The notes: a model not told the origin generated them from the letters alone. A stretch of DNA of 64,000 bases from Diphasiastrum complanatum (GCA_029204225.1 CM055102.1:30045632-30109631); one strand, 5' to 3'; counted from the first letter of the stretch, positions 42,807 to 52,788 are shown. Numbers and translations: made by a program.

Positions 42807-43019
42807 GAGTGATGGAAAGTGGTAGCAAAAAAACAGAAGTGTTTGAGGTTTTTGGCATATTGATGATATTTCGGCAGTTCAGACTAATATTAAATGAAAG
42901 TGTGTCCTTCGTTTTGAAGGTACATACTCAATAATAAAGTGTCTAGTCCAAAAAACAAAACAATAAATAAATAAATAAATAAGCAAAATACACAAATGCT
43001 TCGCTCAGTTCACAAAAGT

Positions 43020-43620
43020 TCAGCTCAATATTTGTGAGTTTTGAACTGCGAAAATAATAATATACACAATCTATGTAACAATGCGTGAAATTGAAAGTGA
43101 AGACTGTCGGTTTCTTCGTTAAAATGTATGAAAAAATGTATTGGCGAACAATGTATCAGCGAAAAATGCAAAGGTGTCGGATTTTTTGCATATTTTCGCT
43201 GTACTGGTGATATGATGAAAAAGGTATGTGCAAAATGATGTGCAACATTTTGGCGAAATGTTATATTTTTTTGAAAAATCCCGAACGTAAAAAATGGAAT
43301 GAAGGAAAATTCCAAAAAATGTGAAGGTAGAAGTGTTGCAATTTTTGTGTTTCTAACAATGGTAAATTTACTTAATATACCATATTCCAATATGGTGTCG
43401 GATTTTTTGCAAAAATAAAGTGACAAACAATGAAGCGAGGGTTTCGGCATTTTTGCAAAAAATGTAACAAAAATAGAAATGTAACGAAGGTGTCAGAAAT
43501 TTTGCTACAACATATATGGGCGAAGAATGCGAAGGTGTCGGGTTTTTCACAAACTTCGGTGAAAACGATTGAACCAAAAATGACAGCCTTTAGAAACTGA
43601 ATAAAATATAAGAAGCATCG
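43020..43620. repeat. Spacer with degenerate GAAGGTGTCGG repeats
   Basis: On the + strand there are repeated short units such as gcgaaaaatgcaaaggtgtcgg, atatggtgtcggattttttgc and gcgaaggtgtcgggtttttc, mixed with poly-A/T. Similar words occur inverted in the LTR-like region at 40.0-40.2 kb and weakly in the copia LTR. Confidence 0.55.
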
Positions 43621-43625
43621 CAAAT

Positions 43626-45717
43626 TCAGTCATAGTAGCGCTTCACCCTTGAGCCATTTACTCGAGTATCAAGTAAATGTCCTTTAAGCCCAGCTAACTG
43701 AAGTGATCCATTGTTAAAAACTTCTATGACTTTATACGGTCCCATCCATCTGGTATGTAATTTCCTAGATAACAACAGGTGTCTGTTATCATACAGAAGC
43801 ACGTAGTCCCCTCGTTTAATTTTTATTTTCTTAATGGATTGGTCAAAATTTTTTTTTCTTTTATTCTGAATTCGTTTAGTCTCGATTAATGAAAGACGAC
43901 GATTCTCTTCCAGTTGCGTCAAAGATATCATCCGCTCTTGGAGACTATCATGTTCATCCATTCGCTCTTCATTACTAATGCGAAACGTCGGAACTTCGAA
44001 TTCTATTGGTAGTATGGGATGCATTCCATACACATAGTATGGAGTTTGCCTAGTTGTAATCTTTTAAGCAATTCTGTATGCCCATAAGACAGACGGTAAC
44101 TTCTGATCCCAATCAGAAGAATGTGTTTTCGTTACTTTATTCAAGATTTTACACAGAATTCTGTTTGCCTGTTCCATAAGCCCATTTGCTTTTGGATTAT
44201 ATGGAGTGGTTTGGCGATGTGTAATAGAAAAATATGACAACATGGCCTCGATGGTTTGATTAAGAAAATGGGTTTCTCTATCGCTAACGAGTTCTAAGGG
44301 ACATCCATATCGCATGATAATGTTTTGGAATAAAAACTTTGCTACAGTCTTAGCATCGTTCTTAATTGTGGCTTCGGCCTCTACCACCTTGGTAGCATAG
44401 TCCGTGGCAACGAGAATGTAATAACGATGAGTTTTACACATAATCGGTTTGATAGGCCCTACAAAATCTATCCCCACTTCTCAAAAGGTGCTAAGGGAAT
44501 AATTGGAGTAAGCGGCCAATGTGTCACGAAGCTGGGTTTCCCCATCCTCTGACATGCATCACATCTTTGAATGAATAATTTAACATCTCTATAGACGGTA
44601 GGCCACCAATATTTAGCATTGAAAATATTTTTTGCAGTGTTTTAAGATCATAGTGACCCCCCAAATCTTCCTCATGTAATGTACTTATTACAGCGGTCGT
44701 CTCGGTTGGTTCTAAACATCGGCGGAGACTATCGTCAGCTCCTAATTTATACAATATTCTATTTACAATCGTATAAGGTCCTACCTTTGAAAGAAAAACA
44801 GTTTTTTGTTTTCCATTAAAATGTTCAAGCTGTAAAAAATTAATAATGTCCATATAAATTGATGTTTCCGATTGGATACGCATTGTATGTTCATCCGGAA
44901 ATTCATCAGAAATGGGTTCAAACTGATTTTTCGTTTGGAGGCGGATATATAATCAGCATTTTGATGATCCTTGCCTCTTCTTAATTCTACTTCATAATTA
45001 AACTCATCTAATAATAATACCCATCTAGCTACTCTACCCAAAAGATCAGGTTTATTCACTAAATGTTTCAATGCGTAGTGATCTACGTGAAAAACAAAAA
45101 AGTATCCTAAAAGATAATGTCTTAATTTCTTTGCAGAATAAATCATCCCTAGTGCTTCTTGGTCTGTAGTGGAATAATTCTTTTATGATGCACGAGTTGC
45201 CTACCCGCATAATAAATTGGGTAATCTATATTTTGGTCATCTTTCTGACTAAGCACTACACCTATTGCAAACGATGATGTGTTTACATATACATGGAACT
45301 TTTTAGCCCAATTTGGAGGTCTGACTCTAGTGGCTTCTGCTAATGACTGTTTCAATTGATCAAAAGCTTGCTGATGGTCCTGTGACCAATGGTACTCAAC
45401 AAACTTTTTAATAAACTTGCTAAAGGAGTTACTATTATGGCATAATCCTTAATTATCCTACGATAACCTATGTGTCCTAGAAAACCTCTAAGCTCTCTTA
45501 GATTGGCTGGTTCTAATAACTCTAAAATCATTTTTACTTTTCCGATGTAAGCTTGTATACTGTCCTTCGAAATTTTATGTCCTAACAGGATTTCTTCCCT
45601 CATCTCGAAGTAACACTTATAATAAAATCTACAACGGAAATAAGCACGCGTTGAACTGATATCCAAAAAATATTGTTTGAATATCGGATCAGCACGCACG
45701 ATTTGAAAAGAAACCAA
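43626..45717 (-). pseudogene. Tat/Athila-like Ty3/gypsy pol: RT end, RNase H, integrase
   Basis: Read on the minus strand from 45.7 kb: the RT end with LLGHKISKDSIQAYIGKVK and LRELRGFLGHIGY. RNase H gives KFHVYVNTSSFAIGVVLSQK, YYAGRQLVHHKR, FVFHVDHYALKHLVNKPDL and RGKDHQNADYIS. Integrase zinc and core regions give LHEEDLGGHYD, MGIDFVGPI, LVATDYATKVVEAEA and TTPYNPKANGLMEQANRIL. The integrase C-terminus gives KIKRGDYVLLYDNRHLL, RWMGPYKVIEVFNNGSLQL and VNGSRVKRYYD, then stop. GHKIS and the GDYVLLYD...VNG end without a chromodomain are typical of the Tat/Athila group. Five or more frame breaks are present. The RT palm is missing. Confidence 0.88.
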
Positions 45718-45833
45718 ACAATAACCGATATTGATAAATTTTTACCTCTGCATCAACAATTTTCAGCTTCGTATATGCTATTGCATTTGGTACTGGAAAG
45801 AGTTCCAATATTTTTAGGATATGGCTCCTAGCA

Positions 45834-45836
<3 letters not shown>

Positions 45837-45882
<46 letters not shown>
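45837..45882. repeat. (GT)n microsatellite
   Basis: This is a pure GT run of 46 bases, at the point where the gypsy RT is truncated. Confidence 0.95.
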
Positions 45883-45886
<4 letters not shown>

Positions 45887-46070
45887 GAGTTCATCTTTAA
45901 AAAAAAACTGAATTACGCACACCCTCATCATTGACGTATAAGGACAACACATATAAGCTCCAATGATCATTGCAATCAGAAAACAAAAAATTTATGAGAA
46001 TCAATGTGAAATCAAAATTCATATGAAAAATTCAACTTAATAAAATCTGAAAAAAATACACTTACTTTGT

Positions 46071-46337
46071 TATGTATGGGCGCACGAGAATTGGAGTCCC
46101 GAGTCCCACGTACTGGAGTATATCATCGTGCAGACTTTTGAAATCAGGGAAATCAAATGCAGCCATGAATTGAAGGAGAAACAATGCTACATCTATAAAC
46201 AATGGGATCTGGAAAAACTCCATCCAATACTGAATTGCCCCACCTCCTACATTGTCACCTAGCATTTTATCCCTACTTTCTAGTTCACATGTATCTAATT
46301 TAGAAAGGAGAAGACCACATTGGTCTTCAACATCTTA
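46071..46337 (-). CDS. Possible second exon downstream of the H3-like ORF
   Basis: On the minus strand an open frame follows a stop at about 46,340. It reads DVEDQCGLLLSKLDTCELES, then KMLGDNVGGGAIQYWMEFFQ and KSLHDDILQYVGLGTP. It ends at ACAAA|GTAAGTG, a consensus splice donor at about 46,070. The frame differs from that of the H3-like ORF 40 bp upstream, so a short intron or a frameshift would be needed to join them. No domain was recognised. It could be a real exon, a gag remnant or chance. Confidence 0.35.
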
Positions 46338-46374
46338 AAACTGTATCTAGGACCTAAAGCTTTAAGATATGTGT

Positions 46375-47235
46375 TTAACAATTGGTCATACTGTACACAA
46401 GTGCAGGGGGTGAAGGAAGTAATACAGATAAACCACAAAAAGAATTGTCATTCAAAATTGATTCTACCTTTACATTTACAAAATCATCTAAATCATTTCC
46501 TAGAACAGGAGGTGGGGAACTAATATTTATGGGAATAGGAGGAGACATAGATTTTGAAGGAGGAGGAGATTTATTAGGAGAGGAAGATCTAGCAGGAGAA
46601 GCTAATAATGGAGTTCTGGGAGGAGAAGAAGGAGACTTAGGAGGAGACTTGAGAGGAGATTGCCTAGCAGATATATTCTCATGCAAAGGAGATGGCTTTG
46701 TAAAGTCCCTCGCTTTATTAGGAGGGTCATGAGACCTCATCTTCTTTGAAATACTCCCGCTTTGTATACGAAAAAAAAGCCATGATGGTTGAGATTGCTT
46801 TCGTTTTCTCCTCTCTGAATCTTGTTTTGGAGGAGAGGAAGCAGCAGGTCTAAAGTACTCTGCAAATTTGTTATATGTGTCCCAGAGCATGAACACAATG
46901 TTGAAATCCTTGGGCATGATGGTCACCCTCTTGGCATGGACAGCTGCAACAACAGTATCTGAAAAAAAATTCATTTGAAAATTCTCTGTTGCCATAACAA
47001 TCCATCTCACAACTGCAGATAGACTTTTTGTAACCTGTCTGATGGATCTCTGTATGTGAGCTTTCGGAATCAGAAGATTATTGGTCTTCTGTAGCTTCCG
47101 AATATCTTTGAGCCAGGGTGGGTCTCTTCTTCTGCCCCTCGGCCCAGGAGGAGGTGGTGGTGCATTTCCCTGATTCTCTTCTGTGATTGGGATTCCACCA
47201 AGGTGGACGCATGGTGTCTGCTTAGTCCGCACCAT
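46375..47235 (-). CDS. Histone H3-like protein with Ser/Pro/Lys-rich C-terminal tail (286 aa)
   Basis: The ORF is intact from ATG to stop. Residues 1-7 are MVRTKQT, matching the H3 start including the Lys4 context, and a GG follows at 13-14. Residues 43-68 (KDIRKLQKTNNLLIPK, then HIQRSIRQV) align with H3 alpha-N and alpha-1. Residues 93-110 contain HAKRVTIMPKD, identical to the H3 alpha-2/L2 segment. Loop 1 is shorter than in canonical H3, and Lys9, Lys14 and Lys27 contexts are absent. After residue ~128 a basic patch (RRKRKQ) and many SP motifs (SPLKSPPKSP, SSPNKSPPPSK) follow, like the SPKK minor-groove motifs of some H1-type tails. It lies upstream of, and co-oriented with, a gypsy pol. 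It could be a captured histone gene in a retroelement, or a diverged host gene. The homology is clear; the role is not. Confidence 0.75.
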   Translation of the reverse strand: MVRTKQTPCVHLGGIPITEENQGNAPPPPPGPRGRRRDPPWLKDIRKLQKTNNLLIPKAHIQRSIRQVTKSLSAVVRWIVMATENFQMNFFSDTVVAAVHAKRVTIMPKDFNIVFMLWDTYNKFAEYFRPAASSPPKQDSERRKRKQSQPSWLFFRIQSGSISKKMRSHDPPNKARDFTKPSPLHENISARQSPLKSPPKSPSSPPRTPLLASPARSSSPNKSPPPSKSMSPPIPINISSPPPVLGNDLDDFVNVKVESILNDNSFCGLSVLLPSPPALVYSMTNC

Positions 47236-47475
47236 TAGTATCCAATATCGGTTCAGCGCGCGATGAAGGATATCTCAGGTTCAGAAGTCAGGTCGAGCAC
47301 GTCGAACCGATACCTGAACGAAACCTAACCGATAGCTGCTAGTGGATGGACGAGCGCGAGTAATAGCGGATCGTGGGAAGGTTGTTTCAAGAGCGCTAAA
47401 TCGATATCGCATGCATGTAGAGAACGATAAGAATTTTAAGCAAAAAAATTTCAGTGTCGTATGTTTGTATATATA
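47236..47475 (-). promoter_or_regulatory. Putative promoter and leader of the H3-like ORF
   Basis: On the minus strand CTATATATACAAAC (TATA-like, about 47,466-47,476) lies about 235 bp before the ATG. The leader contains GATATC sites at 47403 and 47269 and the near-match GAACCGATATTGG just upstream of the start codon. Confidence 0.35.
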
Positions 47476-47880
47476 GAGAAAATTCGAAATGATTGCAAAC
47501 GTGGTGGTTTGAATGTCTGAGGCTCGGATTACGCTGATGATTACTTTGAGATATTCAGAGGCTTGTCAATCAAATCGAATTAAATATCCATCTTTCATCA
47601 AAAGGATTAGTCGATAATAACGACCACAATTAATTAAAACGCACGCAGTCGAAGCGAAAAATCACTATCGTCTCCAAAGGCGCGCTGATCCGATATCTGA
47701 GACGCACTGAAGATATATTGGAATGCATTATGAATGCCTTATGAAAATGTTTTGAATGAACATTATCTCAAAAGGAAAAATCTTGTCTTTACGGTGCTTA
47801 AATAGGGCGAGAGTCTATAATAATTCTTCTCGTACACGTTTTTCAATGTTGTCCATTTAATATTTGTTTATTATTTGTTT

Positions 47881-48016
47881 AATGATGACTCGGTGAGGCT
47901 AGTGATAGACTATTTAATGTAATCCGGCGTAGGTACAAATTTTAGGATCAAGGCTAATGATGATTCGTAGCATCTAGTAATAGACTATTTAATGTATTTC
48001 GGCGTAGGTACAAATT
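47881..48016 (+). repeat. 75-bp tandem duplication
   Basis: The segment aatgatgactcg...gatagactatttaatgta...ggcgtaggtacaaattt occurs at 47881-47941 and again at 47956-48016. It lies between the two divergent TATA-like boxes. Confidence 0.85.
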
Positions 48017-48103
48017 TGTCTCACTTTGATTGGTGGATAAATATAAGATGTGTTTCACAATTCATTATTTGACAAATGTATGGTTGTGATCAATAGGAAT
48101 TGG

Positions 48104-48389
48104 CTATAAATATGGGCACCATTTTCCATATTTCGATTCCGTGATCTTTCATTCTAAACTCACTATTCATTCTGTTTTCTTTCTTTCTCGCGATATCGAA
48201 TCGACGCACGCCTTCCCATACAGTGCACGGTCGGATTCATTCAGGCGCGCTAAATCGATATCAGCCTCTTCTGACGTGTGCTTGCGGAAAATTTCAGTCT
48301 CGTCCTAATGATATCGGATCAATGCGTGCACTATTTTTCATTCCTCTACCGATATCATTTTGTCGCGTTGAACCGATATCAGGTTCAAT
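48104..48389 (+). promoter_or_regulatory. Putative promoter and leader of the + strand ORF
   Basis: A good TATA box (ggctataaatatggg, about 48,104-48,118) is followed after about 30 bp by a pyrimidine-rich start region. A leader with five GATATC sites ends at ATATGGCT, with the ATG at 48390. Confidence 0.45.
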
Positions 48390-49369
48390 ATGGCTAGTCC
48401 CTCCATGTCCTCAGATAACAAACTTCTGGATTTTTTTGAATGCCAATGACATTCCATCTGAGAAATTAGAGTATTTTGCGAGTATTTTTTTTGCTCCCTT
48501 CGATATCGATAAGCTCGTTTATGAAAATCGTTATAATTTAATTTCTTATCTTGATAAATTTTTTTTTTCAGATTATTAGTACTCCTGTTTTAGATATAAA
48601 TAGTTTTTGTTTCGTTCATTTTCAGGACCTTGTGCATTCCCAACCATTCTCTAAGCATAAACACAATAGAAAGTACTCTAACCTACTTGACCATTTCAAA
48701 AGAAATATATATTGTGATATCCACAAAAGAATATGCCACCTTATAATAAAAAGAATGGCTTTTGTCTTTTACATATCTACTGAAATTCCAGATGATGAGT
48801 TTGTTGAATCTTCAACTGTTCCATTGATTGAAGCATCTGCACCTGCTCTAGTTGATCTAGATGATGCAGATACTGATATAGGGGTTGAAGCTGAAGCATC
48901 TATGGCTTCAGATTATAAAAAAACTCTCCCTCGTTCTATAATCCTCTCTGATTCTCTTTCATCTGCATCTCCTATTAATCAATTAACTCTACTCGATGTT
49001 CCCTTATATTTTACAAATAATGACAGTTATATTTCATTTAATGATATAGAAGACGTTTTGAATTTGAGAGATGATGAAATCCTCTCAATTTTTGCCCAAA
49101 ATTTATCAAAATTTTCTGACATTGTTGATTACACATATGATGACCTTGAAAGTGAGATAGATTATAATAAATATGGCAATTGGAAATCTGGCAATGAGGC
49201 CTTGGAGGCCATGACTGAAAAATCTAAAGCCTATGAAAAAACTTTGCCTACAGAGGAGGAATTTTCGGAATTCCAAAAAAAATATCTCCCAAGGCCTGAA
49301 GCATTGATACAAACAAACGTATATGTATTCCAAGATCAAACCATGGAAATAACAATTCTGCCATTGTGA
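48390..49369 (+). pseudogene. Unrecognised acidic protein ORF, divergent to the H3-like ORF
   Basis: The ATG at 48390 opens MASPSMSSDNKLLDF. A 7-T run then shifts the frame into LNANDIPSEKLEYFASIFF and FDIDKLVYENRYNLISYL. A 10-T run near 48,560 shifts it again into a frame open to 49369. The last 200 residues are acidic and Ser-rich (LVDLDDADTDIGVEAEA, YISFNDIEDVLNLRDDE, YTYDDLESEIDYNKYG). I recognise no domain. Both frame breaks are in T homopolymers, so they could be real mutations, assembly errors or, at ttttttcag, splice sites. Confidence 0.4.
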
Positions 49370-49883
49370 TTCTCCCACTGTAGAAAACTATTGTTGACAT
49401 TACTCAATCGAATATTTATCTTCTTAAAACCCACCAAGCAATGCAAATTTTTCCAAAGAAATTGATATAGATTGCTGGCATATTTAAAAATCAGTTTCCA
49501 ATAGAGTGTTGATTGATTGAGAGAACATTCCCAATCATTATTCAAGAACATATTTTCCAAATATACACATGAATTAGTTGTTGGGAGTTGAGTTCTAGAG
49601 AATCCATAGAAATAAGATTCTCCAACAGAAGCCACTTTAAGCTCTTGTAAAATGGATCCATGAGGTGTGAACAATAATCCAAAGTATTGATACAAGTAGG
49701 ATTTTCATGGATTAATGAAATCTCTTCATTTCTACCAGTATCCATGTTGAATATCTCATACTCCATTAGATCATTGTCAAAAATAAAAATATTTTTAAAA
49801 GCTTCCAAATCAAAATGAATTGCTTCGTAGATCGGATCCTTTAAATAGCCACTCAATTCCAAGCCATGGAATGTCGGTGTCAT
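49336..49883 (-). pseudogene. Unrecognised minus-strand ORF block
   Basis: On the minus strand FHGLELSGYLKDPIYEAIHF, then FDNDLMEYEIFNMDTG and SLIHENPTCINTLDYCSHL, followed after a frameshift by ELKVASVGESYFYGFSRTQL. The composition looks like protein-coding sequence. I cannot assign a family. It lies downstream of an acidic ORF and gag fragment on the same strand and may belong to the same mobile element. Confidence 0.35.
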
Positions 49884-49916
49884 ATAGTCCTCAACCTAAA
49901 AGTTTGGTGAATGGTT

Positions 49917-50297
49917 TTATCGACTTTCTTCGAGCATAGCAATATTCTCAATCTGACGATCCATAGTTGCTTGTTCATTGACCAGATTAAGGCATTGATG
50001 TAGGTCAAGTTCCGGACTTTGATGGTTGAAGTGAAACTCAAAAGGATGTTCAATTATCTTCACATCCTGATCTAAATCTTTACTTTCGTCTGAATTTTGA
50101 TTTTCGCCATGTGTTGTTGCAACTTGATCCGAATCTTGAATTGGATTTTTGTTGTCTGCACTTGACTTTCGTTTCTCGCTTTGCTCATCTGACTCATTGT
50201 CCTTGTTTCGCTCATCCACTTCATCGTTATCACTTTGCTCATCAGACTCATTTATGGGATCATCTTCATCTTCATAAGTTTCTTCTCTGTCATTCAC
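49917..50297 (-). CDS. Highly acidic Asp/Glu/Ser-rich ORF (126 aa)
   Basis: The protein begins NDREETYEDEDDPINESDEQ and repeats ESDEQS-type units. It then changes to a His/Leu-containing end (EFHFNHQSPELDLHQCLNL). It has no recognised domain. It follows a gypsy gag fragment on the same strand by about 90 bp and could be a gag tail or an accessory ORF. Confidence 0.35.
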   Translation of the reverse strand: MNDREETYEDEDDPINESDEQSDNDEVDERNKDNESDEQSEKRKSSADNKNPIQDSDQVATTHGENQNSDESKDLDQDVKIIEHPFEFHFNHQSPELDLHQCLNLVNEQATMDRQIENIAMLEESR

Positions 50298-50384
50298 ATG
50301 TGGTTGTCAATCCACTGATGCTTTAGTGTATATACTCACTTTCTGAATTCTCATCTTCATTTTCTCAAACCACCTGGATTGTCC

Positions 50385-50690
50385 TTATTTCCTTTTAGCT
50401 TCCAGTTTAAGCCTTTTTTCTTGTTGCTCGTACTTTAAAGCATATTCCATAGTTTCCCTTAATCGAAACCCAGGTTGGAGAGAAGTAGTTTGTAGATAGT
50501 TGTTTACAATGCTCTGATATTGAGGTTGTAAGCCATATATATAGCATTGTACAAGATATACTTCTCTCGGAATTGAATATTGGGACCATTTGTTGGAATT
50601 CTCGATTGTACGAGCAATTGTAGTCATCTGGTTCAAAGAACACCATTAAATGAAGTCGAATCGATTGAAGATCTATCGATGGAGAATGTC
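50385..50690 (-). pseudogene. Ty3/gypsy gag fragment (- strand copy)
   Basis: On the minus strand LNQMTTIARTIENSNKW (with a frame break), then LVQCYIYGLQPQYQSIVNNY and TMEYALKYEQQEKRLKL. It is nearly the same sequence, inverted, as 53,990-54,240. Confidence 0.75.
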
Positions 50691-50727
50691 GTTTCCAACA
50701 GCTTCATGGTAATAGACATGGCCACTT

Positions 50728-51744
50728 TTAAAGAAACAAGTTGTTGACCCAAGAATTGTCTTCATCATGAAGGTTCTTCCAATGAATTAGATATTCTTTG
50801 ATTAGCTTCCCATTTCGCAATACCTTGTCCCGATATCCAGCAATTTTGGCTGGTTCCAGAACCATATTGCCCTCATGATCCATTGGTGGTAGAGTAGCAG
50901 TTGTCGTTGAGTGTTCTCCCAAACTCTTCTTTAGAAGAGATACATGGAACACACGATGCATACGGGTTGTTGATGCTAGAACCAGTTTGTAATTTAACTC
51001 CCCGATCTTCTTCACAATCTTGAAGGGTCCATAAAATCTAGAAGCCAACTTTTAGCTTTGAGTTTTCTTCAGCTTAGTGTATCTATAAGGTTGTAACCTT
51101 AAATACACAAAATCCCCTTCAACAAAATCATGAAAAGCCGTTATTGATCAGCATATTGCTTCATTCGTATATGTGCTACTTTGAACGTGGTCCACAACTA
51201 CTGGAACTACAACCTCTAAGAAATCTACACTAATGGGTTGTAATGGTTCATGGCCATATAATGCAAAGAAAGGTATCATACCAATTGACACATGTGGAGT
51301 GCTAGTATAGCAAAATTCGACGAGATACAACGAATCAGCCCACTTTGTCTGGTAATCCGAAACAAATGTCGCAAATAACACTCCAACCTCTGGTGGACCT
51401 TTTTCGTTTGTCCATCAGTTTCTGGATGAAATGATGTACTTAAGCACAGTTCAATGCCCAACTTGTCCATCAAGACCTTCCAAAAAGTGGAAATAAACCT
51501 GCCATCTCTGTCACTCACTATCTCCTTTGGTATTCCATGTAACTTCAAGACATTCTTCAATAATATTTGTGCTACTTGGGCTGCACTCACTAGTTTTATA
51601 AGGTAGGAAATGTGCATATTTTGTAAGCCGATCCACCACCACATATATACCATCATATCCCTCAACTTCTTCGATCCTGAGCACAAATGTTTCCACATTT
51701 GATCTAGACAGCCTTTGAGCCTTCTCCACAGAAATCAGCCGCAA
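50728..51744 (-). pseudogene. Ty3/gypsy integrase and chromodomain
   Basis: Read on the minus strand: EVEGYDGIYVVVDRLTKYAH, then EIVSDRDGRFISTFWK and STSFHPETDGQTKKVHQRLE, YTSTPHVSIGMIPFFALYG, FYGPFKIVKKIGELNYKLVL, MHRVFHVSLLKKSLGEH and the chromodomain-like KEYLIHWKNLHDEDNSW. Frameshifts split it into four frames. It directly follows the protease because RT and RNase H are deleted at about 51,745. Confidence 0.85.
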
Positions 51745-51747
51745 AGT

Positions 51748-52788
51748 TTAGCGTTGTTGAGGAGATTGAACACTGTGTATATCAAATTGGCGTTCTCCTT
51801 GTCTAAAGCTCATCAGTCCTTGATTGAAGTTGATTGTCATATTTTCCAAGGTGTTAGGCCATTCCACCCCTAGTATAACATCAATTGGGTCCAGCTCCAC
51901 AATATGGAAACTCGTTTTAAGAGTATAATTCTTGATTTGCAAGTTCACCACTGGGGTGATGTTATTACAAGGAATGGTTACTCCATTGGCAATCTGTACT
52001 CTCATCTTATCACAATGATCCAAAGATACTAAATCGCAGCTTCGTAATGACCTACTATTAAAGAAGTTATGCATACTACCACTATCTATTAAACAAAATA
52101 CTTTCCTTCCATTAATTAATGCTTGCACACGGAAGGTTTTGTTAGAATGGGATCCATTGAAAGCATTTAGAGATATGCTCAATAGTTCAACTTTTTGATC
52201 CCTCCTAATGGCTCTTTCATGCTATCCATGGTCTGATTGATGATGTGGTGATTCATCGTTGGATGAGGTGTCTTCCTTTCCTTCATTACTTTGTGATGAC
52301 TCAGTGTCAATGACATTCTCTGAAAAAGTGTTAATATCGTCTTCGTCATCTTCGACAATCAAGGAAATCCCTGCAAACTTAGCTTTATCACACTTATGCC
52401 CTAGTTTCCATTTTTGCTTGCAAGTGAAACGTAAGCCTTGTTGCCGCAGTCGATCTATCTCTGTCTTTGATCTGACAATTTTCACCTTCGGTTTGGCCTC
52501 CATGTTGCTCACTTGTTTCTTACCACTATTCCTCCTATCAGCTTCTTTAACTGTCGGATATTGGAGGATTGTGCTCCTTCCCTTGTCATGTCGACAAATA
52601 TCAAAATTTCGCTTAGCTTCCCACCCATTAACTTCATATCTGGGTGCTCCCAATCTAGGCGACCACTTACCAACATATTTAGGCTCGATTTTAAGAGCCA
52701 CCCGCATTGCTTGGTCCAAATCAGTGCAAAACATCAGCTCCAATATTTGTTTGCAGTCCCTGTATATACCTTCGTAAGTGATCTGCAT
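51748..52788 (-). pseudogene. Ty3/gypsy gag end and aspartic protease
   Basis: Read on the minus strand: gag C-terminus AMRVALKIEPKYVGKW, a knuckle-like CKQKWKLGHKC and an acidic Ser-rich linker. A separate frame follows with KVFCLIDSGSMHNFFNSRSL (DSG catalytic motif) and DPIDVILGVEWPNTL (ILG motif) of the retroviral-type protease. Each ORF is open, but they are in different frames. Confidence 0.85.

Larger units (their letters stand above)
47269..48507. repeat. GATATC-rich island
   Basis: Nine GATATC palindromes start at 47269, 47403, 47692, 48192, 48257, 48310, 48351, 48375 and 48502, mostly as CGATATC, often within AACCGATATC or AATCGATATC. About 0.3 would be expected by chance in this length. 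They lie in the leaders of the two divergent ORFs and between them. Confidence 0.7.

Noticed and set aside
43025-43623. Overlapping Phe/His-rich minus-strand ORFs
   Set aside because: They are translations of the GAAGGTGTCGG/poly-A repeats; the repeated nucleotide units explain them.
45689-45970. 93-codon ORF with a His/Thr run
   Set aside because: The His-Thr run is a translation of the GT microsatellite. It is not a real protein.
46382-46732. 116-codon + strand ORF rich in Gly/Glu/Asp
   Set aside because: It is the antisense of the SP/K-rich tail of the H3-like ORF; its composition is explained by that.
40842-50300. Endogenous giant-virus (NCLDV) insertion carrying a histone
   Set aside because: Histone genes occur in some giant viruses, but no viral hallmark gene (capsid, DNA polymerase, packaging ATPase) was seen. 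The neighbours are gypsy pol domains, so a retroelement or host origin fits better.
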